NCBI GenBank assembly: GCA_029851415.1
Contig: CM056743.1
Span: 32,318,714 to 32,382,713 of the forward strand
Length of the DNA stretch: 64,000 bases
From: Eretmocerus hayati
Lineage: Eukaryota; Arthropoda; Insecta; Hymenoptera; Aphelinidae
Direction of reading: 5' to 3'
Below are positions 44,810 to 55,204 of this stretch, piece by piece. Every line of letters starts with the position of its first letter. Within the stretch, counting starts at the first letter, position 1. Both the position numbers and the translations under genes were made by a program. The notes under the pieces were generated by a model. That model was not told the DNA's origin and did not search any database. It saw only the letters and a program-made list of their open reading frames with translations.

Positions 44810-45046
44810 TAGATGAGTGGATGGGATGGAACGGTCCGGAATGGAACGAACCAGAATGGGACGGAATGGAAGAGAATGGAATGGCTTGGAATGGAACGGA
44901 ATGGACCGGAATGGAACGTAGTAGAATAGAACGGAATGGAAGGGAATGGATCGTAATGGAACGGACCTGAATGTAACGGAATGGAACCGAATGGAAGGGA
45001 ATGGAACGGACCGGAATGGGATGGAGTGGAATGGTACAGAGTCCCA
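44810..45046. repeat. GGAAT pentanucleotide satellite
   Basis: About 235 bp of degenerate GGAATGGAAC units on the plus strand, preceded by GGATGGATAGATGGAC-type simple sequence (44775-44815). The frames on both strands in this interval are by-products of the repeat. Confidence 0.9.
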
Positions 45047-46852
45047 GGTGAGGATGGAATATATTTTCAATATATTTTTCCAAGGTTTTTATAAGGTGGA
45101 TTTAAGACATGTTTGGTCATGTTTTTTTAATCTATAAAAAGTCTGGAAAAAACCTCATAATAATCTTAAAATGGTCTTGAAATAATCTGGGAATAATCTT
45201 GAGAAAATCTTGAAAAAATCTAGGAGAAACGTGAAAAATCGAAAAAACAGTTCAAAAATAAGTTGAAATCTAATGAATAAGTATCAAGAAGAAAAATTTT
45301 TGATGCTCGTGGTTGAGATTTATCTGTCTGTGTTGTTAGTGAAAATTTTGGCTAGTTATCATGAGTGTCAAGTGTACCGCGGGATATCTATCATCACTCT
45401 GATCTATGCTTCGACGTAACGACAAGAACATCAATACGGAAAGAACATCAATTTCTGTAGAGCGGTGAGTATTATTCATACATTTTATTAGAAGTGCCTC
45501 CTTCATTCACGAACCGAGAGAGGCTCAACTGAAATTCATGTAAGATCTGGGCAGGATCAATTATTTTGTTCAAAAATGAAGGATCATAGAGTGCAAATTC
45601 TGAGCTGATAGTTGCAGGGACCTTATCCAAAGAGCGCCAGATCAAATAAAACAGCGCCTCACGAGTGCTGCGCTATAGCGTAGCACTCCGTATACGAAGA
45701 GCCGTGGGACTTAATAAAGGGCAATAGTCACGCACATCAGGTATCATTAGCTGGTTGCTCGACCTCTCTGTCGTCGCCTTTTCTCTTCTGATAGTGCGCA
45801 GTTTTGGTTTAGGAAGCTGGGGGGTTTTTTTTACCAGATGTTATAAGAGTCAATCGAGGAACGCTCGGTGTTTCTTGCATACGAGACGTCTTACGTTCTC
45901 GTGCGCTAACCGCAGCTCTTGTATATTTCAGCGTGTATTCCAATGCTCCCCAGTACTGTTGAGCTTTCTCATGGGGATGAATTCAAATATGTGTTTCAGA
46001 TCACTCAATGAAGTGACTGGGCCTCATAAGTGATTTTGGTAGATTTTTTTGCCCTTGATGGTTAATATTCAACTCGTGACTGGGCCTCAATTCTCACCAG
46101 CGTTCTCACTTGAATCGATAAGATCATGTATTCCGTGAGAATTGAAATGCATGGTAAAAGATCGAAGCTCATATTTTCTTTTGCCTACCAATGTATAACT
46201 CTTAAAGGCAGTATGAGATTGTTGAATCTCGTTATTCCATTGATACCGACTCCTCGAGCACTTGTGCTAGAATTTTCCACCAAAGGCAAACAAGTACGCG
46301 TTATGAACTCAGCAAAAATCAACTTGTGTTTCATAGAATATGATGTCTCACTTGTATGCCCTGCTATAAAGCCTATTAGCATATTGACTTTTAATTATCG
46401 GAGTACACTATCATTTTTATACGAGAGTGTGAAAAAGAGAATTCCGTCTAGATTGTTTCTTCAGATATTGGTAATTAGCTCTGAAAGAATTCGTTCAACG
46501 CCCTGCTCTGCAACCTTGAACAACCAGATGATATTTCCTTCACGTGAATATGGATTGAATTCACGTTCGAGTGAATATGATGTGAATTCATGAGAAAAAT
46601 TCGAGCCAATTCACGAGTCACGAAATTATTACCTCATCTGTCACGAATACATGTGTAAAAGGGGAATTGAAAATAGTTGAAAGTCGAAAAGATTAGAATT
46701 CTTATAAATAGAGATCCTCAATCCTGTGTCATCTCAATGGTTTTAATTCCAAGGGGGATTATTACAACAGTTATTACAACGAGTGCACTGAAATGCAAAT
46801 ATTGAGAACGCATAAGCAACAAAAATGCGATAGAACATCACAACATTTCATC
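45047..46852. other. No gene recognised
   Basis: 45670-45691 is a 22-bp imperfect palindrome (GTGCTGCGCTATAGCGTAGCAC). The 155-codon frame at 46126-46593 has no recognisable family and ordinary AT-rich composition, so it is not called. The left end of the transposon that may own the genes at 46.85-59 kb should be in or near this interval but was not found. Confidence 0.35.
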
Positions 46853-48605
46853 TTATAAAAATTCTTCTTCCTCAGAAGAAAATACGATTGGCTGCACTCT
46901 TGCTTTTCTTGAAGTCTGGCATTCTGTCTCTGGCTCTTCATCCTGGGGAATAAAAGTATTTGAAGGAGTGTGCCGTGTTGACTCGAGGGACAGGCCGGGA
47001 TGCAATGGATCACACTCACGGATTACGATGAAATATTGTCTTGGTTAATTTGTACTCCGATAGTACACGTTCTTCTAGATATAAGCACAAGAAAAGACAC
47101 AAGTCAATGCGAATATACCAAATAGAGTTGCTACTAAATATACGTCAAAAGTATAAAAGAAGAACCAAGTGCAGTAGCATAGGTGGCACACGACAGACTG
47201 TATACAAAGCGAGCGCGAGAGAGAGAGAATTTGGTGGCGCGTATCTCAGCGCCACGGACGAGAGGTGGCGGGGAGTTGAGCCAGCTCCCTCGTCGTCGTA
47301 GTAGTGCATCCAATCAGAGTGACCTCAACAGTATTGTTTCTGAGAATCAGCTTCCTCCAAAATTTTCCAGACATTTGACTCGACTAGGACAATTTTCAGA
47401 GTTCCTTACTGATACATAATGAGATTAACAAGTGATTCATGTAAAGATACACTCTCGGAATCTTCAATTTTGAGTAATGAGCAAATAAAAATTCCATGAA
47501 ATTCCAATTGGTGGATCATGGAATTACCTCTTCCTCACTGTCAGAGATCTTATAAGACACCCTCCGAGAATTCTGCGAGATGTTAATCAGAGAGTCTGGC
47601 GACGGCGTCTTCGGATTGCGTGGAACGCTGTTAGCCGACTGAGAAGCTTCGTTGACTACATCCAAGGAAATCGATATCGATTCTTTCATGAAGGTGAGTT
47701 TCTGCAAAGAAACCATCATTGAATCATTCTTTCAAGAATCTTGAATGTCAGTTTCAGAGGAGCCAGTAGAAACACGCCGAAGACTCAACTCGTTGAAAGG
47801 AAGAGAGAAATGTATAATTGATATGAAACATGACATGCAATGATGGAAGAACATAGCTCTCGAAATCAGTATGAACATTTCTCCAAAAATCAAAAATTAA
47901 CAACAATCACTCGTTTTGTTCTTTTCAAAGTTTCTAACACCCTTCTCTTGAATGACGTTGATTTATCCACATCCTTAATCATTTCATCTAGTTGGTCGGG
48001 AAGCCAGTCATTTATATTTTCATCTTTCTGTTGGGAGCCTTCCTTGAGAATAGAGCTATCCTTGCAATGATCCAAATTCAAGATTTTCAAATTTCTCTCG
48101 TGAATTGATCGAGCGCTCGTAGACTTCGTCGTCTATGTTGAATGGAAACACTGTTGAATGGGTACAAAGTTCAATTCTAAAGACGGAAATCTCATAATAT
48201 CAATTGACTCACAAAATCTTGCTTTTTCGATGCTTTTGCCAAACTCTTCCCCTTCTCCAATTCTTCCCCGTCTCAGCTCACGCATCTTTAGTTCTAAGGC
48301 ACCCTGGTCATCTGCAATCGAATCATCATACAATTACTCACAAAATCCGAGCTTAGACCTGATCATCCAGAAAAGTGTACAAAATTACAAATTTCTTATC
48401 AGCTATGTAAACAATCGGACTCACTTGATCGTTCCATAACCTTGCCATGGCAGACATCCGCGTCGCTGTCATTTTCGGGCCACCAATAGTGGATTTTTCC
48501 TCCGATTGAGATGTCACTTGGGTTGCCGTTTGATATAATGGACTTATGATGCACGATTCGCCACTTATTTCCTTCGAAAATCACCAAATACTTGACCGAA
48601 GACAT
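46853..48605 (-). CDS. Five-exon gene of unknown function, head to head with a tnp2-like transposase
   Basis: Exon 1 (48605-48425) starts ATG and encodes MSSVKYLVIFEGNKWRIVHH; it ends at GTGAGT. Exon 2 (48311-48213) follows a TTGCAG acceptor and again ends at GTGAGT, in matching phase. An exon within about 48130-47900 encodes DHCKDSSILKEGSQQKDENI and DWLPDQLDEMIKDVDKSTSF; its borders are unclear. Exon 4 (about 47703-47524) follows TTTGCAG and ends SYKISDSEEE at GTAATT. The last exon (46942-46853) follows CCCCAG, phase 0, encodes DEEPETECQTSRKARV and ends SSEEEEFL-stop. The product is mixed-charge with an acidic C terminus; I see no known domain. The start is 319 bp from that of the divergent transposase, so the two may share a promoter and could be the two genes of one DNA transposon. 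Confidence 0.6.
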
Positions 48606-49126
48606 GGTAGCTCTTCTGTACGATCGTGATCAAGCAAAGTAGGTTATGTGGATTATGTTTCAGACCGATTGCTCACAGAAGCAGAAGGACAACAAAGTGC
48701 GCTGCTCAATTCGAGGATATTTATGCGCAGGACAGAATCAGTAACATTGAACGAGATGAGAGGTTATATTGAATTTTGAAATCCATGAATACTTTCCGAA
48801 GAATAGATTCGCGTAATTTTTACTCGTTTACATACAACTGATGACTATTTTCGTGAAGAAATATCACTTGATCTGTATTGTACTCTTGATATTATTGACT
48901 CGATCGACAGCGATAATTCAAAAATGAAGCATAAGAGGCAACGCGGGAAAGTATGTCCTACCCTCAGCAATTCATCCTAATGTTTGCATCGGAACTATTC
49001 ATAATTCTCCCAATTTTCCTCCTGCAGAGAGATGTATTGCCGGGATCAACAATTGCGTATCGGAAAAAGGATGGGATGGCATTTCGAAATTCGGCGCATC
49101 AAAGCAACTCTCAGCCACGAGAATGG

Positions 49127-49384
49127 GTAAAAAAAGTAATCATCATTATTATTATATACAACCACTCAATTAAAAATTGATCGTCATAAGAATGAAGTAA
49201 CACCGGTGTCACATAGTTGTATCCCGTTTGGTGAACAGTTTTCAGTCATCCCCAAGATAAATATTTGAATTTATCATTATGATTCTCTATAGCTTAACAC
49301 GCTCCTTGATTTTGAAATGATTTGTATTGTCCGAGTCATTGATTACGATTTTGAATTTCAAGACCCCGTCCCACGAACACGTCC
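49127..49384 (+). other. Left part of the interrupted transposase intron
   Basis: From the donor-like GTAAAA at 49127 to the foldback insertion. Together with 57787-57806 it would form an intron of about 280 bp without the insert. This depends on the proposed splice sites and is inferred. Confidence 0.4.
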
Positions 49385-52300
49385 CACTATAGTCGTCACA
49401 TTCCAGCTCTGGCCAAAAATCGCTTCAAAATTTGTTTCAAGCTATCGGGATGAGCCAAACGGCATTCTCTTCGTAATCGACAGGGCTAGGAGATGTGCTA
49501 ATCTGATTTTGTCTCAGACAAAGGGGGCAGGGGTGCGGGGGTGTTGAATGCGAAATGGGGTTGAAGATCGATATTTCGCCGGAATGAAACTCACGCGTGG
49601 CGAGTCAGTAGTTCTACTGCCGATCCGCAACCACTTGGAGTACCTTTTAGAGATAGATGGCAGTATTCTAAACTCAACCCCAAGTCTGAGATTCACCGCA
49701 ATCAGCTCTGAGGTCGATTCTGAGCTGAGAAGAGGTGATAAATGCTGCGAGTTAGTCGATCATACTGGATTCTGAGTCGAAAATGATTCTACTGCCAACT
49801 CTCAACTCTTTTCAAAACATTCCTCCATCGATTCTCAGGATTTTGAGTCTGGGCACAGCTCTAAGAATTGCTGCGGGGAATTTTGAGATCGGTTCAGATT
49901 TATTTTGTGGCGGGATTGTCTTTTCAGATCTGGAGGGACATTCGAGATGGTCGATTTTAGCTCAGAATGCGATATGCTGCCAGATGAAAAAGACTTTGGG
50001 TGAATTTCTAGAGCATTAAACATAATTTTTAGCCTGGTCTCAGGTCTGGAAATTGCCGCAGAGGGATTTGAGATCGATATTCGTCCAGGAAAGGCTGTCT
50101 GGCCGCGCAGAATATTAGATAAATCGTTATTCCTAGGTGGAGAAAGAGTGTACTGCCGATCTGTAATAACTTGGGGTACTTTTTGAGAGTGGGAAGCAGT
50201 ATTTTAAGTTCATCCCCATGTACGGGATCCAACGCAATCAGCTCTGAGGTCGATTCTGAGCCGAGAAAAGTTGACGAGCCTTGATAATTATTCGGGAATA
50301 GTGGATTCTGGGTCGAATCTAATCCTACTGCCGACTCAGAACCCGTTTCAACACATTCTCCCATGAATTTACGGAATTTTGAGCCGAAACACAGTTCTGA
50401 AAATTGCTGAGGGAGGATTTGAGATCGATTCTGATCCGTTTTGCGGCTAAAATGTCTGTTGAGATATGGCAGTCATCCGAGAATGGTCGATTTTACCACA
50501 GAATTCAATATGCTGCCAGGTCAGGAACATCTCGAGTAGGATCATAGAACATTCAATAAAATTTTGAGCCCAATCTCAAGTCTAGAAATTGCCGTAGAAG
50601 AATTCCAGATCGATATTAGTCAAGAAAAAGCTGCAGAACAGTGCAGATTATTCAAGAAACGGTGAGTTCTAGGTAACGAAAGAATATACTGCCGATCTAC
50701 AATGACTCGGGGTACATTCCAGGGATGCGAAACAATATCTTGAGCCAAAGCTCAGGTCAGAGAGTCACCGCAATCGGTTCTGAGGCCGATTCCAGAGCGA
50801 GGGAAAGTGATGAGCGTTGCGTATTCGTCGAAAATAGTGGTTTCTAGATCGGAAACCTCTCTGCTGCTACCAGAAGAAACTTTCTCGTGCATTTTACCAT
50901 CACTCACCAGGATTTTGAGCCGAAGCACGGCTCTGAAAATTTCCGTGGACGAGTTTGAAATCGGATTCGATCTCTTCCGAGTCGGGAGAGTCTCATTAGC
51001 ACAGGTTTCGATCAAGAGTGACCGATTTCAGCTCGGATTTTGATATGCTGCCGAGTCGAACAAACTTTGATTGAATTCCTCAAATGCTGATCAGAATTTA
51101 GAGCCTAATCCGATGTCGAGAAAATACTGCCGAGAGATTTGAGAACGATATCCGTCCAGAAAAAGCTGTTCAGTAATGCAGATTATTCAAGGAATGGTGA
51201 TTTTTCGGTGAATAAAAATTATACTGCCGATCGAAAAAAACTTGAAATACATGCGGAAGATGTTAAGCAATATTTCAAGCCCAACCCCGTGTCTGAGAAT
51301 CACTGCAATCAGCTCTGGGTTGAGTCTGAGCAACGAAAAAGCAATGAAAGGCGCGTATCAGTCGCGAATGATGTTTCATAAGTCGGAGACAGTCCTCCTG
51401 CCACCCCAAGAAGCTGTTTCATGCATTATACTTCAAATCCTCCGGATTTTGAGCCCAAACACGACTCTGAGAACAGCCGTGGTTGAGTTTGACATCATGT
51501 CTGATCCGATTTCCCTGTCAGAAGCGTATCTCCAGTACCAACATGGATGAAAAATAACCGATTTTAGCTCGGAAATCGATATGCTGCCGCTTCGAAAACA
51601 CTTGGAGTGAATATGTCCAGTATTTAGCTGAAATTTGACCTTGATCCGTGGGCCAGGAATTGCCGCAAAAATATTCGGGAACAACATTCGTTCAGGAATA
51701 GCTGTCGAGTAATGCAGATTATTCAAGGAATTGTGATTTCTAGGTGGAGAAAAAATATACTGCCGATCTACAAATACTTGCACTACATGCGGTAGATAAT
51801 AGGCAATATTCCAAGCCGAACCCCGTGTCTGAGAACCACTGCAATCAGCTCTGGATTGAGTCTGAGCACAGAAAAAGCAGTGAAAGGCGCGTATCAGTCG
51901 CGAATAATGTTTTATAAGTCGGCGACAGTCCTGCTGCCTCACTAAGAACCTGTTTCATGCATTATACTCCAAATCCCCCGGATTTGGAGCCCAAACGCGA
52001 CTCTGAGAACAGCCGTGGTTGAGTTTGACATCGATTCTGATCCGGTTTCCCTGTCAGGAGCGTATCTCAAACACTGGCATGAATCTGTCCAGTATATAGC
52101 TGAAATTTGACCTTAATCCGTAGGCCAGGAATTGCCGCAAAAAAATTTGGGAACAACATTCGTCCAGGAAAAGCTGTCGAGTAATGCAGATTATTCAAGG
52201 AATGGTGATTTCTAGGTGAAGAAAAATATACTGCCGATCTACAAATACTTGCACTACATGCGGAAAAAGTTAGGCAAAATTTCAAGCCTAACCACGTGTC

Positions 52301-52433
52301 TGAGAATCACTGCAATCAGCTCTGGATTGAGTTTGAGCAAAGGAAAAACGGTGGATGGTGCGTATCAATCTCGAATAATGGATTATAAGTCGGAGACAGT
52401 CCTACTGCCACCCCAAGGATCATTCGAATGGGC
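49385..52433 (+). repeat. Left inverted arm: 535-bp higher-order repeat
   Basis: TACTGCCGATC occurs at 49615, 50151, 50687, 51222, 51758 and 52229: spacing 536, 536, 535, 536 and 471. Between successive copies lie two related ~178-bp monomers marked by ACTGCC (for example 49791) and GATATGCTGCC (49971, about 50507, 51042, 51578). The first ~190 bp is non-repeated terminal sequence including GGGGGCAGGGGTGCGGGGG. The arm is 472 bp longer than the right arm, equal to one truncated unit (51758-52229). Confidence 0.9.
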
Positions 52434-53277
52434 CAGGGCAAAGTGGTTCTTCTGCCGCTCCAAAACAATTTGAAATACGGTCTGGGAGCACTCAACAAAA
52501 TTCCCAGTCCAATTTGATGTCTAGTCACTGTTGCCCTCAGATCCAGGAGAGATCTTGTGGCCTCAAACCTCGGGTTGTCTTCGTGGTGAATTGAATCATC
52601 AAGTCATGATATAATCCTCAGAACCCTCTGATTTCTGCATACGTCTGGATGGTTTACTGTGTATCCATCGAAAAAGTTTTTGGTTTTATACATATGAAGG
52701 CTTCACGTTTACCCTTATTTATCCGTATTCTGGTTCAATAACATTCACGGGTCATAGTTCAACCCCGACATCGCCAAGATACAGCGGCGGTTATGGGAAT
52801 TCGCAACTGATCCATATGGTTTCGAGTAGAGTCAAATCATGAAGGGGCGTATTGGTCAAATGATAAGATATGTTCCAATGATCTTCTCGATCTCAATACG
52901 TGTAGGACAGATGTAAAAAATAACGACAAAGACTGAGATGATCATTAAGCTATGCCTCAACTTGTATTTATTGTGTACCTATATCAATCATATCCAAAAA
53001 ATATTATATTCTCACACGAATGTGTTACATAGAAAGTGAACATGTCCACAAAGAACAATATAGCAGATGAAAAAATAAGGAATCAAACAATCTTGGTATT
53101 TCTGATCAACATACTGATCACTTGATAAGTAACCGTACAATTATTTCAGAGGAGTATGATACAAGAGATTACACAAATGACAATATCGTAATGCCGCGTT
53201 ATACTTCTCTGCGATAAGATTCTCTTTTCCATGTCTATTGAGCGTTTCATCGCTTACTCTTGAATTCGGATCCTAGT

Positions 53278-53577
53278 ATGAGCCTGAAGAGAAATGTCAA
53301 GGAACACAAAAAGTGTCCTCTAACCGACGAAATGAAGTCACTCATCCAATCACGATCAGACGTAGATATAGATGACATCGAATATGCTGACGAGAATCCA
53401 ACTCATGAATTTCCATTTGTTGGTGGAGGCTCTTGCAAAGAAACTCAAAACGATGATGACACTGACTCCAACTCCGACGAAGATGTGGACAACTGGGAAG
53501 AGAACTTAGATAGCGATGATACTAGTGAAGAAGAGTTTGATGAAGAAAGTGATGATGAATACATAGATTATGATTGA
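53278..53577 (+). CDS. Small acidic protein, unknown function
   Basis: From ATG 53278 the frame runs 99 codons to TGA. The N-terminal third is mixed (MSLKRNVKEHKKCPLTDEMK); the C-terminal half is almost all D, E and S (for example DSNSDEDVDNWEENLDSDDT). The frame is open upstream to a TTG at 53260. Acidic tails of this kind occur in many nuclear proteins and in the N-terminal parts of some transposases, so no specific role can be given. It lies in the centre of the foldback element and could be a captured host exon or the element's own product. Confidence 0.4.
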   Translation: MSLKRNVKEHKKCPLTDEMKSLIQSRSDVDIDDIEYADENPTHEFPFVGGGSCKETQNDDDTDSNSDEDVDNWEENLDSDDTSEEEFDEESDDEYIDYD

Positions 53578-54000
53578 TGACGAAAAATGCATTCTTCTAC
53601 TGTACGTCTAGACTCATTTCGTCATCAAGGCTGTGAGTTCCGAGACAGGGACTTCTGGATTCCATTATTCCATTCATGCATATGACTCTGAATCTCAATT
53701 ACTCCTAGTTCTTAATGGAAACGAGCGCGCGTGCGCGTGCGGCTCGCTTGTAACTTGGCCTGTGCAGCCTACGCTCTTATGGGATCCCTCAGGGTCGAAG
53801 GGTGTATTTCTCACACGATTCCATGGGCATTCGCACATACCACTATATGAGCATGGGGATATTCCTTGGGCTGTTTAATTTTTCATGTCAAAATCGATGA
53901 AATGGGAAATTACCTCTTGTGAATCGCCTTGTAGAACATGTGAAGTTATATACATTTCTGATCAAGTAAGATGACTATCAAGTACTACGATGAGTAAAAA

Positions 54001-54042
54001 ATTTTGGTCATATGGCCATGCGTTTGGCCATACGACCAAAAT
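54001..54042. repeat. Perfect-looking small hairpin
   Basis: ATTTTGGTCATATGGCCA and TGGCCATACGACCAAAAT are inverted copies with one mismatch around a 6-base loop TGCGTT. Confidence 0.7.
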
Positions 54043-54710
54043 GGTAATTTTCCGGCAGACCTATACCAATTCTGTTATCGCATCATTCCAGGGGAACGTT
54101 TTGACGATCTGATATTACTGACAGGATGAATGGATTGAACCGAGATGTTCCAATTGCCTCAATACTCGATAGAGTCACAATCGCATGACGAGAATTTTCC
54201 TACGAGAGCTACCGACTTCTTGCTCGAAATGACACTGATGATTGGATTTTAATAATCCAAAAATTTTTTGAGAATATTTATACAGGTTGATACAATAGAA
54301 AGGACATCCATGTGAGGTCTGACGGCGATACCACGTAACAATCAAGTCGTATTGATCGAAAGGTAATTTTATTCCCAGTATAGGTTATGTTGCAATATTA
54401 TGAAATTGAGCCAAATCGTCGCACTATACGAAAATCCACCCGATACTTATCAATTTCCTCTCACTAGTACATGGAGATGAAACAATTCGACGTTCTCTTT
54501 GAACTGAAGGAAATTTGATATTTAGAATCGGGGACGTATACAACGGAACCAACTGCCCGAACCAAATTTTCATACGGTGTTGAGTTTACCTATGACATTT
54601 TATGTGGATATACGTTTATGTTCCAGTATATACGTACTTTGAGAGCTGATGAGGCCTCACATACAGTTGAGTCAGCTCATGTCCATGAGCTTGCACTCCT
54701 ATGTACGGGC

Positions 54711-55012
54711 TCAGTTCCTCAATCCGCAGTTCACTGATGTATTGGGACTTGGAATATATGGGAATGTATCAATGAGCTGTAAAATAATGTTATTAATCAC
54801 ATTATTCCTTTCCGAAGCCCAAAATTCATTATGGAACATGGCCGAAGTCTCGATTTCTTGCTTAAACCTGTGTGTTTTCAACACTGATATTTTGTCGACC
54901 AATACTTCGGCAACCCCCACTTGATTGACATTGTTCTTCAGTTCTTTCAGGATGAATATTTATCTTGAATCTTTCTCCGGCAATTTTTGCACCGTATTTC
55001 TAGCTTAGACAT
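54711..55012 (-). pseudogene. Coding-like fragment starting MSKLEIRCKNCRRKI, possibly captured
   Basis: On the minus strand ATG at 55012 starts MSKLEIRCKNCRRKIQDKYS, with a C-x2-C pair, then a stop. One frame over, the sequence continues ILKELKNNVNQVGVAEVLVD, then KISVLKTHRFKQEIETSAMF and HNEFWASERNN, all well-behaved protein sequence, to about 54738. The two parts read as one gene broken by a single frameshift or as two exons. The C-x2-C opening could be half of a zinc site. I do not recognise the family. A host fragment captured by the foldback element is the likeliest explanation. Confidence 0.4.
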
Positions 55013-55204
55013 CTGCTGGACGGTCCCGGATCGAAACGTATATGATCTTGGATGGCATGGAAAGTATTTTACACTGCTACTCATGGCTCTTCAGCGGATT
55101 TGCACCACTCAACATCTTTCCATCGTCCAATGTCGATCTTGCAACTCTCTACGGTGATGCTCAGAAGTGCGTTCAAGCTCGATATTTTGGGAAAGTATAT
55201 CAGA

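Larger units (their letters stand above)
52434..55204. other. Central unique region of the foldback element
   Basis: AT-rich 2.77 kb with two coding-looking pieces (53278-53577 plus, 55012-54711 minus) and an 18-bp-stem hairpin at 54001-54042. Short extra satellite pieces extend just inside each arm (a TCTGCCGCTCC block near 52450; related text at 55100-55200). Confidence 0.6.

Noticed and set aside
44685..45083. Frames rich in HSIPFRS or GMEWNGTE
   Set aside because: By-products of the GGAAT satellite read on either strand.
46126..46593. 155-codon plus-strand frame
   Set aside because: No motif, no homologous copy in the window, no promoter or splice context; likely chance.
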